NCBI GenBank assembly: GCA_003439945.1
Contig: QVRM01002215.1
Span: forward strand, 186,001 to 250,000
Reading direction: 5' to 3'
DNA length: 64,000 nucleotides
Source of the DNA: Dermanyssus gallinae
Taxonomy: Eukaryota; Arthropoda; Arachnida; Mesostigmata; Dermanyssidae
A program made the position numbers and the translations under genes. Below the pieces are notes generated by a model. The model was not told where the DNA came from, searched no databases, and worked only from the letters and a program-made list of their open reading frames with translations. This document shows positions 21,128 to 33,031 of the stretch, one piece after another. The number at the start of each line of letters is the position of its first letter. Within the stretch, counting starts at the first letter, position 1.

Positions 21128-22787
21128 ATATATACTACACTTTCAACTTGCCCACCAGTATTGATTTGTCATCAAATGCAGGGAAAAATAGTACGCTATT
21201 ATCGCCAGGTAGGACCGCCGAGATACCGAAATTCTACAGGTGATACAAATCACAGCAAGGTTTCCACCTATTGTCACTATTTATTTTGTCTCCATCTTTA
21301 TTATTCTGTTTCACTTACATCATAAGTGTTATTTTTGCACATACCTAGATTCTGCGCAGCAAACGGAACTCGGACATTGAAAGTGAACATTCCTTGCGCA
21401 CTTTTGATTGTGTTTGCCGTTCTGCTTAGCGTTGTGCTGCTTCGACTGCCGAGCACGTCTTTTTGTCTGCCTCTAAGCCGTCAAGTGCCCAAACACTCGA
21501 TTCCGTTATTCGTTCGGGTCAAGATGCTTACGAGACAATGTTTCTCTGTTGCAGCCTCCCCTGTAGAATACCTTGAGTAGATATTGTCTTTATCTAGTGG
21601 CTCTTATTTCTCTTGATTCGTTTAGTTTTTTATTTTTATTTGATTATTTTTCATTCTTCTCCGACTGCTCTTGTGTTCTGTCCTAGCGGCGACGATCGAC
21701 TTCAACGTATACCTGTTGAGGTCTGTCTGCTCACCATTTCATACAGCGGTGTGAGCGGCCACGGCTGTTGTGGAAAATGTCAGTTGTTGTTTCTGATGAA
21801 GACACGCGAGACATTCCTGCGGTTTAGCTTGCTCCAGATGAAACGTCTCTAAAGCCTCAGAATGAGACGTTAACGTGTATAAAATGACTACGAATAAATG
21901 TTTTCTGTATTTCCACAGCTTAGTTATAGTAACAACATCGACAAAAGCAGTAAAATGCAAACCTAACACACATAGTGTAAATCTATTTGAAGCTCTAAGA
22001 GACCATGATCTTATTTACGAATTATACTAATGTAGTCTGTCAGTCAGACGCCTGTTTTGTGAGTCCTGATAAAACTACGTGTTCTATCAAAATTTAGGTC
22101 GAAATCTGACCTGTTGCTTCTGCATAAATATTCTTCACGTCCCCGTACATTTAGCGGCACTCCGACGTTATCCGCTTATGAGCGCTGAAGCGTACATTTG
22201 TGTTTTACCTGTTTCACGAGTAGATATTATGATTGCGCGAAAGCGCCGATGCATACTCTACTTATTATCAAAGTCATTTAGAACAATGCAAAGTTCGACA
22301 GAAGCCGCAGAGATTCTGCAACGGATCTGTTTGCCGCGTCGTTTTCGATCATTTATATGCATTATATGCGTGTTACCTTGCTTTCGCTTAATTAATGACA
22401 GGTAAGTATAAATTGTAAATGTCTTTGTAAATATTTTCCTTTTAACTGAATATCTGAATTGGTGCAAATGTGTAAACGCCTGTAAATGTATCAACTATGC
22501 GTATACGAGCAAATTTGTATATGTATACACTGAGACAGTGCTTGTACTTATTATTTTTACAAGAACTTAAACGTTGTTGCGAAAACGCATTTTCGTCAAT
22601 AAACCACATCTTGCCTTGTATTGTACCTTTCGCAAGCATAATATCCATTGCTAAAGTGTTTCAAATTTTTAGCGACAATTTCGATCTGACAGATTGACTA
22701 CAGTCTTCCAATGTATATATGAATAGTACCTCTGTGTAAACTGCAGCAAACACCGAAAGTCGGCCAGTTCGCATATGTGATAAACCC
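21128..22787. other. No confident gene
   Basis: Contains an 84-codon frame (21326-21580) with a hydrophobic segment, preceded by an acceptor-like TTCTGCGCAG, and a 108-codon frame at 22079-22405. Neither matches a known domain. No RNA gene or dispersed repeat was seen. Confidence 0.4.
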
Positions 22788-22789
22788 TT

Positions 22790-23607
22790 TTTTTTATAGA
22801 GGACTAACTGGGAAATGCGGTTGCACACGCGGGCACCGCGGCAGGGGAGCTCCCTGCAGATGCGGGCCGGTAGTGTGGGGCTCCAACCCACTAAAAACCA
22901 GTCATGTCCCCGTCCCCCACACTGACTGGGAACTGCGTTGCGCATATAATCAAACGGTCAGGGGGGGCGAGTCTTCCCTGTGGGCATTGGGGTCCACCCT
23001 GACACCCAGCTCTTTGATCATGTCGGCGTAAGTCTTGCCTTCCTTCTTTTTAAGAAGGAAAGTTGTTGTGGTGCTGGCCGAGCTCTTCTTGCCACCGTCT
23101 GCCCCCCCCCCCCCTGTCTGTGCGCGCCGTAGGGGTGACAGCAAGATGTAGGTCTTGTGCCCGGGAGAGGCATTCCAAGAGTTTGCCGACTCCCCTCCGC
23201 TCGCCCTGGCTTGTCATGTGGCAGGGTATTGGCCCAAGGTCCCTTGAGCCCGCGAGGGCCTTGGCTTTTTTCAGCGCCTGGTCCAGGAGATTCTTGTCCT
23301 GGAGGAGCGTTGCGTCCTTAGGGAGCGTGATCGCCACTAGGGCCCGAGTGATGGGCTCGCCGTCATCCCCCGATTCGCAAATTTGGCGCGACATGACTAC
23401 CCCTGTCCTGCGGCCGGCCTCGCCGGCTATGCCCTGGAACTGGCAGGCCATGTTTTGCCATGTGGTCTTGTCTGAAGGATCGTCTTCCCGGGCAACCAGG
23501 ATCCGAAGATGTGATAAATCCTTAAATAAGTTAATTCGCACATAACTAATGTCTGGTGGATAGACGTACAAAAAACGCTCTTTAATTTGAACATTTTTTG
23601 ACCGCAA
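22790..23607 (-). mobile_element. LINE fragment: ORF1 followed directly by a poly(A)-ended 3' UTR
   Basis: On the minus strand a gag-like ORF (23607-22950 region) runs straight into a 3' end (about 22950-22800) finishing in a run of A (plus-strand T run 22790-22797). The 3' end, with its GTGGGTTGGAGCCC block, is shared with 40.15-40.34 kb. No endonuclease or RT lies between, so this is either a deletion product or an ORF1-only non-autonomous element. Confidence 0.6.
22950..23607 (-). pseudogene. Non-LTR ORF1 (gag) C-terminal part
   Basis: The minus-strand frame 23607-23050 contains I-L-V-A-R-E-D-D-P-S-D-K, C-Q-F-Q-G-I-A-G-E-A-G-R-R-T-G and P-K-D-A-T-L-L-Q-D-K. After a frameshift near a C/G homopolymer (23103-23112) it continues as K-K-E-G-K-T-Y-A-D-M-I-K-E-L-G-V-R-V-D-P. 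The K-T-Y-A-D-M-(I/L)-K block is typical of ORF1 proteins of R1/Jockey-group LINEs. The frameshift sits exactly in the homopolymer, so it could be either real decay or an assembly artefact. Confidence 0.58.
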
Positions 23608-23654
23608 ACTTGATTACCGGCAATTTGGAATGGTCCACAACAACGAACTCGCAC

Positions 23655-23760
23655 AAGGTCATGTAACAGCGCGGTCTGGGGGGACTAGTCGTGGTTGACA
23701 TTTACCGGGGGTGTCGCTGGTTCAATATCTGTTGTTGATTGAATTTTCACTGAGAGATGC
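23655..23760 (+). mobile_element. SINE-C copy 2, 3' truncated
   Basis: The tRNA-like head (GCGGTCTGGGGGACTAGT, then TTTACCGGGGGTGTCGCTGGTTCAA) and the GAGAGATGCTCAT block align with SINE-C. The copy stops at a (TA)n tract beginning at 23763. It lies just upstream of the minus-strand ORF1 fragment. Confidence 0.6.
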
Positions 23761-23775
23761 TCATATATATATATA

Positions 23776-24965
23776 TTCAGATAAAACAAGTGGTATATAA
23801 TGATATGTGCATGTTTTATATACCTGTTTAGACCTCCATACTACGGATTAGTTTTCTGGACTGTCAATGACACTGCGTTCAAAGACAACCTAACTTTATC
23901 AGAAACGTCTGCCCGACCTGAACTCGTGCCAGCTTCTTCTGTAATTCAATTTAACTATATCACTCAAGTTTATAATAATGATGCCGCTACTACGCTATCA
24001 TAGTGGGCATTCTTAAAACAAAACTGTTCTTTCCTCTAGACCCATGTAAGACTAGCGGCAACGTCAAGTGAACCGAAGTTCCTTGAGGCAGAACATGGCA
24101 CAAAATGGATGCCAAATTCTGTTGAGCATATGGTGCAAGAACAGACTTATAACTACACACTTTTAACTATAGATTTTGTAGGGGCAGTCACAACCTAATT
24201 CAGCAAACTCCAATTAAGAGTTCACTTCAGCAGCGATTATTCGTCCCCATAGAATATACTTTTTACTATTCGAGATAGTGCCCCACACTTTCTGGTTTAA
24301 GTCTCCAGCCAATTGCACTGGGCTGCACTTGTCGTCCAACATATTAATCAGTATCTCTATAAACGCCATAGAGGAGGATCCAAAGGAATAGGAGCCAGTC
24401 TGACAGCATGACTGCTGTCCACACCGACATTGCCAACGCAAGTTACCTCGCAGTTTACACTTATCGTTATAACTTGTAAACAAGTTATTAGCGTTCTATT
24501 ATACCTGTACAGGCAACAACTCACTGCCTTTATCACTTCAACTCTAGCTCACGAACGCCGTCCAGATGATTGGTCGGTTCTTAGGAATACGTGTAACTGT
24601 TTAGGATCTGTCAGTGTGCCTCGACACTTCTTGCCCACGACATTTTGCAATAATTGTACAGCATATAAATATTATATTTACCCATAAAAACGCAGAACGA
24701 CGAATCCACGATGGCATGGATCGGTAAAGTTGTCTACCCTACTTCCGCATACTTTCGTGAGATCAAAAGCTCATTTCTGAGGAGTCAACTTTGTGCGCAA
24801 TTTGGGTGCAAAACAAATGCCTTAGCCGACATTTCATGGGTTATCCGCACTCTAAACTTGAAAAAAAAGACGCTCCCGGACATTAGTCTGCCCCCATTCT
24901 GTGTGGCTCTCCTTTAGTGTTCACCGCGCGTCGTTTTTCTGCTGATAGTTCAACATTTTTTATTT
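23776..24965. other. No gene seen
   Basis: Short frames only; none with a recognisable domain. Confidence 0.5.
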
Positions 24966-24971
24966 TTTTTA

Positions 24972-25160
24972 GATTTCCCGTAAGGCAATTGCCCGTGTAC
25001 GGATTTTTCATGTCATGGCTAAGTTTGCTCCACTCCGGCATTTACCTTGTCTAAATTGGAAACCATGCAAACCAATTTAAGAGTGGCCGGTCTGGGCTTC
25101 GAACCCAGTCCTCCCGAATGCAAGGCAAAGGCTTTGCCACTAAGCCACCTTGCTCGGCAC
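24972..25160 (-). mobile_element. SINE-B copy 1 (tRNA-derived)
   Basis: On the minus strand the head reads GCCGAGCAAGG, A box TGGCTTAGTGG (complement of 25137-25147) and B box GGTTCGAAGCC (complement of 25095-25105). The B box lies in a perfect T arm CTGGG-TTCGAAG-CCCAG. The tail runs through CTTAAATTGGTTTGCATGG and CATGTCATGG-type sequence to an A-rich end (24960-24971). It is about 90% identical by eye to 53.89-54.08 kb. The TTGCATTCGGGAGG part is reminiscent of tRNA-Ala, a weak inference. Confidence 0.85.
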
Positions 25161-25164
25161 ATGT

Positions 25165-25830
25165 CAGCCAAGCGCCTACGCTTCGGGGGAGCGTTTCTAT
25201 AAGTCAGCAATTTTGCTGCTGGTAGCGCCCCTCTGCATCTGGCATATTGTTCTTGTTGCCATCCAAGCATGAGTCAGCATGCGTGACCGTTGCTGCGTAC
25301 GTGCACCTTTCAGGTGGCTTCTCAGAAAGCCGACAGTAGAGTGTTGGCAGGTGGTTTTAATATGGCGGCAACTGGTTCTGTCTCTGCAAGTGCAATCCCT
25401 GGGGGCCTCGTTAAAAACTGCGTTGAATACAGCGTCCAGTCTTTGCCGTAGGTCGCAGTTCTATTTACATAGAGCTTCAACTTGTGAGATGAACAAGCTG
25501 GTCCTGCGTCTGTACCAGCAAGAGACACCACCACAAAAAGCACACACTTTGCTCGCTTGCAAACGTCTGATCAGGTTTGCTGCCCTATACTAGCCAGGTC
25601 ACAAATTTCGGAGCTTTTCATGGGTTTTTTAACCACGTTCGTCCGCCCGCTGTAGCCAATTACAAGAATAATTATCTTGCTGTTTTTTTTTTGTTTGCTG
25701 ACCTATATGATGTTATGTATAACGTCAAAGATGTTTCGGACCATAACGTGCCCTTTGTTGACTCCACCCTTTGTTGCTGATCACATCAGGTGCTGATTCT
25801 TTTCAAGCTAGTATCCCACTCTGGCACGAA
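25165..25830. other. No gene seen
   Basis: Frames of 104 and 73 codons overlap on opposite strands at 25279-25593 with no recognisable domain. Confidence 0.5.
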
Positions 25831-25833
25831 TGG

Positions 25834-25834
<1 letters not shown>

Positions 25835-25870
<36 letters not shown>

Positions 25871-25892
25871 TTAATTTTTTTTTGAGAAGTTA

Positions 25893-25930
<38 letters not shown>
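25835..25930. repeat. (ATT)n and (TA)n microsatellites
   Basis: (ATT)n at 25835-25869 and (TA)n at 25895-25930, separated by a T-rich spacer. Confidence 0.93.
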
Positions 25931-25932
<2 letters not shown>

Positions 25933-26062
25933 TATCTATCTTGAAAGAGAGACATTTCAGTGCGCGTGTGAAAAATAGTCTGTCATCTAACGCTGAACGC
26001 TGTGACGGCTACTTAGCTAAACTGAGTTAAAGCAGTGTTTAGGTGACTGATCAAATCTCAAT

Positions 26063-26422
26063 ATGACAAATAATGCCGGTTCGTCGCCTGGTAGGACAGG
26101 GTCAATGACGCCCAACCCAATAGATTTAGCGATGAATCTTTCTGGCTACACACGCAGTGGCAGCTTAAGGTACGTGGTGGCCAGTTCATTGTCGCTATGT
26201 AATTGTGGAAGAGTTTTAGAGAAGAGGAAAGTTACTGAGCGCAGCCCTCTATATACAAGCTGCGCCGCCTGTGAGATGAAACCGCGACTGACCGCAGAGA
26301 TGGAGCTGGCGAATAAGAACACCAAAACATGGTGCGATACGGCTCAAGCTATCCATATTGAAATGTTTGATAATGTCGAACACAGGCTGGTGTTTAATGG
26401 GAGACTGGTAGATGTTTTTTAG
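26063..26422 (+). other. Unidentified 119-codon open frame
   Basis: Opens with a polar N-terminus (S-S-P-G-R-T-G-S-M-T-P-N) and contains C-N-C-G and C-A-A-C pairs. It ends 18 bases before a 41-bp minisatellite. The composition is protein-like, but no family is recognised and there is no supporting splice or promoter evidence. It could be a LINE leader ORF, a host exon or chance. Confidence 0.2.
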
Positions 26423-26440
26423 GCCCGGGATATTTTGATT

Positions 26441-26604
26441 GATTGGCACACAGGTACAAGACTTGATAAAATTCTCTTTCAGATTGGCACTCAGGTACAA
26501 GACTTAATAAAATTATCTTCTAGATTGGCACACAGGTACAAAACTTAATAAAATTATCTTCCAGATTGGCACACAGGTACAAGTCTTAATAGAATTATCT
26601 TTTA
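26441..26604. repeat. Minisatellite, 4 x 41 bp
   Basis: Four head-to-tail units each begin GATTGGCACACAGGTACAA and end TTATCTTC-like. The units differ by only a few substitutions. Confidence 0.95.
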
Positions 26605-27735
26605 ATGGTGGTGTCCGTGGAAAGAAGGACAAGCCTATTAGGGTACGTGCAGGGCAGTCGATAGGAAGATGATGCAGTTAGTTAGGGCAGCGAATTACGA
26701 ATACTTGTCTCTAAATACAATCAAGAAAATTCAAGCGCCATGGCCTCCGATGGGGTGCACTACGGGGATATAAGAACTACTAGCAGGGCAATTGGCAAGG
26801 AGGCGCACAATGTTTAGCTCACTGCCATTAAAGTAGTTGATGCGCATGTGGGATGTAGGGGAACGGAGCACTGGAGGAGGTCGCAAACGTGGAGTCAAAA
26901 AATCGGGGCAGCGCACCGAAAATGCGAGTCCCGAATAAAAAAATTCAGACACACGAAGTGGGCATTTAAACAAGAGGGAAACGTTAGCGTGCAGACACGG
27001 TCACACCTGATGGGACAACACAAGATACAAGAAATGGTGGGACAACAGGAGGGACTACAGGTACAGAGGGGATTGGGACAATGGAATATATTTCCCAAGG
27101 GAGAGGGAAGAGATAGGAGCAGTAGAGATCAAGTGGGCATTGGAGGTCAGCAGACGGTTGGCTATCAGTGACATCGAGAGACGGCGGTAAAGGTGGACAT
27201 AAGGTGCAATAGAGGAAACAGAGCAAAAAGAAAACGTAGGAGCAATGTGCCTTTCAAACGGGTTGCCATTTTAAATATGAAAGGGGGAGGCAAAGAGGTA
27301 AGTAGGACGAGCTATATAAATTACTAAAAATAAGTTCTGTCGATATCATAGTTGTGACAAAATCACATTTGTGTGGGATGAAAGTGCCACCGAGTTTAAA
27401 GGAATACAATCGGTATTGTACAAGTTGGAATACGGAGAATGGGGAAAACAGGTTTGGGGAAGTAATGTATCAACCAGAGACCCTATTTGGTGCGAAGAAG
27501 TTGGCAATGCCAAAATGAGGGATCTGGTGGTTATAGATATACACCTGAAAAAGACAATATGAGTACACCGATTCGTTAAAAAATGCGGTGCCCGAAGCCG
27601 CATCAGTGAAGGTAAATGCAGACGTCGCCAAAAAACCCACATGGCGGTCGATAGGGAACAGCGATGCACGAATATATGTTCTAAGGAACCCCAACTTATA
27701 TGTATAACTTTATAAACACGCTGATATTTGTGCAC
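26605..27735 (+). mobile_element. LINE 5' fragment with endonuclease start, degraded
   Basis: A basic, Q-rich frame at 26848-27171 (no clear domain) precedes R-V-A-I-L-N-M-K-G-G-G-K-E-V at about 27258-27300. After frame changes come S-S-V-D-I-I-V-V-T and S-H-L, then the D-E-S-A-T-E-F-K-G-I-Q frame at 27371-27562. Strand 1 (L-N-x-x-G-x-x) followed by D-I-I-V-V-T-(E)-T-H-L is how APE-type LINE endonucleases begin. Homology fades by 27.7 kb, before any RT. Orientation is plus. Confidence 0.45.
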
Positions 27736-27739
27736 CCAG

Positions 27740-28889
27740 TTTAAAACACACGTATTTCTAAGAACCTTAACCTTATTATAAAGATACTTTCAAAGTGTAA
27801 TCATTCCGTAGTTCATCTCTGCGGAATCAACCCAAGCAATGTCGGCTACCACGAGAATGTAGCAGTACTAGATCTAAACGATGTGTCGACAAACACACGG
27901 ACTATAGTGCATATGCAACTGACAGTTACTGCAAAGGATACATTTGTGGCCAAATTATTGTATTCGCTTGGTAACTGTGACAGAAAAGGCAAAACACGAA
28001 TTAATAACACACCTGAACACTTTAAACAGCCTTAATACGATTAAAATGAATTGATTGTGTATTAATAAAATTATAAATCTGCATTAATACACATATGTTA
28101 TACATACTGACTATTATGTTTTGCCTCTTTCAGTATGCTTAAATTGGCTAATACTGTTTTAACTGTTGTGATCCGCCATAGATCAGTACGGATCTCTAAT
28201 ACGAGAGCCCGTGTAGCCCAGCTCACAATAAGAGGAAAACTTAGTTTTCACCACAAAATTCCATCTACCAAAATGCTACTAGTTCGATGTTATCCTTGCA
28301 AATACAGATACCATATGACATGGATGAGTCGTATATAAAACATCTCAGTGAAAATAATATTATGAGTTTCTCTATTCCTAGCAAAATGTATTAAGGCATT
28401 CTACATTTTGATTCCGTAAAATTTCGTTGACGTGAGTTAGGCACAATTTATATTGGGGGTTGGCATTAATATGGTGCACGGCGATATTCAAATCCGATTA
28501 TGGAATTTATCTAGTAAACCAGTTTAGACTATTTGCCTTACAGTAGACTTTATCAAGCAAAGACAGTAAATACGCGTATAGCAAGGCACTAAAGGTAAGC
28601 CCATACAGACAAAAAGAGGAAAAGCGCGTCATATGTATGGAAAAGATGGCACGACGCATATTTACACAATGATACACTTTGAGCAAGAGGAAGCTTATAG
28701 CAATACATGCGACCTGTAAGTAAAAGTAAACATTTACAACTTGTTTATGATCCATAACGTGTATGTGAGACTTTTCGTATCTTGGCAAAAGGTTAACTTA
28801 TGAGAGAAGATTGGCGCAATTGCAACGCTCTATTCTCGTCTCGTTCAAAAATACACCAATCAAAATAAATATGGTTAGTACTCAATGTA
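27740..28889. other. No confident gene
   Basis: An excellent acceptor-like TTTTGCCTCTTTCAG ends at 28133 and is followed by a 67-codon frame (28135-28338) without recognisable domain. No partner donor was identified. Confidence 0.4.

Positions 28890-28922
<33 letters not shown>
28890..28922. repeat. (TA)n microsatellite
   Basis: About 16 perfect TA units. Confidence 0.95.
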
Positions 28923-28925
<3 letters not shown>

Positions 28926-29510
28926 TGTGACTATAAAGCGCTAGCTAGGGAACATTTAACAGTAAGCTAGAAAAATTATTTTTTTGACCATTTCCACGGC
29001 CGCTAGTGTAGTTGGCTGTAACATCGAAATACACCGGCGTTAACTTCAGCTGGTAACCACTTGCCCAACAATGTATTAGCTTACATTGAGTCTGCCTGCA
29101 ATTTCTGGGATTCTAAAGACATGGTTATTGATGCCAAGTTGGAGCATTAATCAATATCTATCAATTTGCTGTAAATACAGATAAGTGCAGTTATTGATTA
29201 CAAGTGGTTGTCCTATGTCTTTTTATACCATACAAAATATACATATTTAAGTCTTTATAGCATATAAAATGTAAATATTTGAATTCAAATTACATTACGT
29301 CGATTTCTATACGCTATGCATGGCCGGTATGATCACACAACAGCGGCGCTCAGTACAAGTGTGAGACTGCGCCTGCGCAAAAAATAGTGTACATTGGCAA
29401 CCAAAATGTGATTTATCTACTTGTTAGGTGAATGTATTATTAATGCAATTTAGTTGTGTGTCAACCCCTTCCAATAAAGGCGCTATTGAATTAAATTGAA
29501 TTTCAACCGT
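28923..29510. other. No gene seen
   Basis: No recognisable features. Confidence 0.5.
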
Positions 29511-29527
29511 CAGTCAGTTGTGACTTT

Positions 29528-30655
29528 CTGATGCAGATAATTTGGCCCTGATGGTCACGGCGCGGACCTTGGACCACATCGAACGAAGTTTTATCGATGG
29601 TGACAGAGTGATTGGACCGCAGTCATCTAACGCCTGCGCTGCATAAGACCGAAGCGCTGTATCTAACAGGCCGGACGAGGACAAAGGGAGTTTTCTATAT
29701 GATGGTGGGCCTCTTGATAGAAATTTGGATAGAGAGGAAGTATATCGGGGTGATCCTCGATACGAAGTTAACCGGAGTGGCAATTGTAAAACATGTCGCG
29801 GCAAAGGCTCAGGGGACTACCCTAAGCCTGGCACGGATTATGCCAAAAATTAAGGGAGTATCGGAGGAGAATTGAGGACTACAAGGTTTGATTGTCGAGT
29901 CATCGACTCTCTATGCAGTGCCCCTTTGGGCGTACATGCGAGAAAGAAGCAAGATATTTCTGAAGCAATTTCAGGAATCCTCGTAATTATTTTTTTCTTC
30001 ATACATCTTGTAGGAGGAATGGGTGCAGGTTACACCTGGGGTGACTAGGGAGTGCTGGACCAAGGGTCTGTTATCGGACCTAAAAACGTAGTATGACTGC
30101 CGACACAGAAACTTGACCTAATGTGCAGCTCAGGTTTTGACCGGTCACGGTCAGTTCCTGAGCTACATGGTTAAGATAAGGAAGGCCATTTGTGAGGCCT
30201 ATGTGCAATGCAAGTCTGCGGGCGGCGTGGAACACACTGTCCTACACTGCGAGCAAGATGCACAGACTACACGACCGAAAGGGGCCACCCCATCAATGAG
30301 GTGGTTAGCTAGATGGCCTCGACGAAGCGTGAAAAAAGACAGCGGACCCGTTTGACGCCATTTTGAAGCTTAAAACAGTCAAAAAAATCGCTAGGTGGCA
30401 GCCCCGGAAGAGTGATCGTTACAAGGAGCCGTGAGAGGGAAAGTGCAGTTAGGCCCCTAAGCTTTAGGCGCACCCCTTTGGAGCGCTGTACACCTTGGCA
30501 TAAGCCTGCTATCTGGATGCATGTAAATATGGTGAAAGATAGGCGAGGACATAGCGAAATCAAGGGGGATAGCAGAGACGCCTCTCCCACGGCTTCGAAG
30601 AAATGGCAAGTATTATTGAGGCTGGCTAGAAATCCGGGATTAATAGGTTTGTGAG
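29528..30655 (+). pseudogene. R1-like LINE RT C-terminal fragment
   Basis: Homology starts abruptly at a decayed catalytic motif (D-A-D-N-L-A-L-M-V for Y-A-D-D) at about 29530. It continues with L-H-K-T-E-A-L-Y-L-T-G-R at about 29638-29675, Y-I-G-V-I-L-D-T-K-L-T at about 29740, and A-R-I-M-P-K-I-K-G-V. Farther on, T-G-H-G-Q-F-L-S-Y at 30140 is followed by a V-E-H-T-V-L-H-C Cys/His motif near 30210-30250. This is the order seen in the complete R1-like copy at 10.4-15.6 kb. Several frameshifts separate the parts. The 5' truncation inside RT is typical of incomplete reverse transcription. Confidence 0.72.
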
Positions 30656-30659
30656 TCCC

Positions 30660-32106
30660 CCCACACTCGTCACGCAGATCACTAATGACCCATGTGCATT
30701 ACGCATGTTCAAAACCTTCCAGAAAAAACAAGACCAGGATATTGATAAGATCAAATCCAATAACTTGTGAATTTTACCTATAAGTGTGTAAAATTGTATT
30801 TTAGAATGTTGTAAAATCCATTACTTTTATGGCAGATATGATTCTCGTGGGACTGCAGCAAAGGCAAAATAACACCATCTCCGTTTAATAAATATGTGGG
30901 CCTTACGTTAGGAAGGAGATAGACAATGAATACTAAAGTTTCTTATAGTTATTCCAGCAGAAATAACATTTTTACACTTAAATATAGTACAATGTAGTAA
31001 ACAAAACTCAGATAATAAATCGGCGGTGGAGATTAGATCACCTTACGGGTCTGGTGCAAGGAATCGTGTGGCTAGTCTCCGTATACTGCACATTCGGTTG
31101 CAGTAAAGAAAATGCTAGATGAATCTGCTTCGATATGTAATAAAGCGACAGAATAAAAAGTAACTGCCATACATAGTTCGGTATTCCAATAATTTTTGCA
31201 CACTTCCAGTCTCACTGTTGCTACCCGGCGTATGTTAAATTTGGATTCATCAAGACATCCGTCGTTTTTACGTGTGCTCCAAGAAGTGAATGTCTATTTT
31301 TCTCAGTTATTTACAAATTTGTTTTAGATTTCCCATTTCAGATGGGCAGCGAATGAGCCAAGCTTCAAGGCGAGTTATTTATGATTTTGAGAAAAACAAG
31401 TAGCATAGTGCCAAATATTTGTTTACCCCAATTAAATAGTTAGTTGGAGGCTTTATAATAAATAACTAGTATCCGCATTGATCCGCGTTTCAAAAGTTGT
31501 CTGGTTAACCTCATGTTTCAAAAGCAAGACGTTAATATGAGACCAACGGACCCGGTCGCAAGATGACATCTCCAAGGCATGCCATTTTCTCGTCGAGGCT
31601 AGCTCCTAAAACGGAGCAAACTTTTTGTGTAAAAGGGCAATGGCGGAAGGCAAATTGTTGTTACGTCTTCCTTCTTCTCTTTGTATTAGGCTTCTATAGA
31701 CCGCTGGAAATATGGGTGTCTGTTGCAGACAACATAGCATCGGTGCAGTGGCACTCAAAAAGCTTAACGACGGACAGCTAGCATCCTGAAGATCGTAGGA
31801 GGAAAAACTTTTGACAAAACGCCTAGGCCTCTCTAATCGCTTAAACCAACTGCCATTCGAGTGTCTCTAACAACTGGGCCAAAGAAAGCGACAGCAGAAG
31901 CAGCGTGAGGCGGCGCTGCCTTAAAATATTTATTTTTCAGATCTGTGGTGGCAACTGACCTGCGTTTGACCTCGCCATAGAAAAGCCGAGCGTTTTCCCT
32001 TTCTCAAAAACTGGCCTGCAGGGTTGGCCTTGGATAGCTGTATGGCTGACCCGTGCCCACGTTGGACTTAGGCTGCTCTTTTTCAGTCATGTGTATCATT
32101 GATACG

Positions 32107-32109
<3 letters not shown>
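30660..32109. other. No gene seen
   Basis: A candidate acceptor (GATTTCCCATTTCAG near 31325-31340) precedes a 20-codon frame with no known domain. Otherwise empty. Confidence 0.45.

Positions 32110-32158
<49 letters not shown>
32110..32158. repeat. (TA)n microsatellite
   Basis: About 24 perfect TA units. Confidence 0.95.
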
Positions 32159-32160
<2 letters not shown>

Positions 32161-32223
32161 TGTGTGTAGCTATTTTTGAGCACATGATCAATTTCCTTGC
32201 ACGGAAGTCTACAAATCGAAAAA

Positions 32224-32505
32224 ATGATTAATATACTGACCGTTCCCCAATTGTTACTCTGCAGTTTGTTTTTATCCTTAGGATTCTTTTGTCCTGAAGC
32301 AAGAATCCCAGGGGAACTCATTGTAGATATCCCAATAAGAATTCCTTTTCTGTTGGAATATATCGGTTCGTCTACCGACGTGCTTACGCCCATTTTAGTG
32401 AAAACCACACGAACGACAGCTAAGTTAAGACAAAATAATTATAATTTTGCAAACATATGCTATTATAAATTGGAGAATTATTTTTTGTATTTAAAACCGT
32501 GCTAA
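32224..32505 (+). other. Unidentified ORF with signal-peptide-like N-terminus
   Basis: From the internal methionine at 32224 the frame gives M-I-N-I-L-T, then a hydrophobic core V-P-Q-L-L-L-C-S-L-F-L-S-L-G-F-F, then C-P-E-A, a plausible signal peptide and cleavage site. About 65 further residues follow, the last 30 of them N/Y/K-rich as expected of untranslated AT-rich DNA. No family is recognised and no donor site is evident. It may be a first exon of a small secreted protein, but chance is at least as likely. Confidence 0.18.
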
Positions 32506-32723
32506 GTAATAAGCATAATGAATGCCAAAAATATGTTGTGCCTAGCCTAGGTTAAATGCGTAAATATCCAAATGTTGCTCTAAGCACATAGTTGCTTCTG
32601 TAGAGGGCGAAGGACACAAAAATATTTGCATAAAAGCGCTTCTGTGTTCATTTGTGGATGGCGTGTCGCAGGACGCAAATGGTTACTGCAATTCAGCTGT
32701 TGTAGTGCCGCCGTCTTTTATCA

Positions 32724-32760
32724 GAGTATTTTAGCGCATAGACTATGCGCTAAAATACTC
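32724..32760. other. Perfect palindrome, 18-bp arms
   Basis: GAGTATTTTAGCGCATAG (32724-32741), one spacer base, then its exact complement (32743-32760). Confidence 0.95.
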
Positions 32761-32945
32761 GGAAAATCTGAGGGTATCATAGGCCTGTTATTACTCTGCT
32801 TCAAAGTGTTAAACACGCTTGATCCCATTAAGGAACGCCACAGAAGACGAGATTCTGTGTGTTATTTATAAGGCTAGAGTCTCGTTTGTTATCGGAATTA
32901 ACCAGATAAATCACTCCACCACTGTCTACATATTACACAGGATAT

Positions 32946-32971
32946 ACATGCATGTCTATACGCCTGTGCAA

Positions 32972-33031
<60 letters not shown>

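Noticed and set aside
24972..25160. A functional tRNA gene on the minus strand
   Set aside because: The A and B boxes and T arm are good, but the acceptor and anticodon stems do not close. The sequence continues into a conserved SINE body and recurs at 53.9-54.1 kb.
26441..26604. A CRISPR-like array
   Set aside because: The 41-bp units are contiguous without unique spacers, and the genome is eukaryotic. It is a minisatellite.
31325..31410. An exon after the acceptor-like GATTTCCCATTTCAG
   Set aside because: The following frame has only about 20 codons, no domain and no donor.
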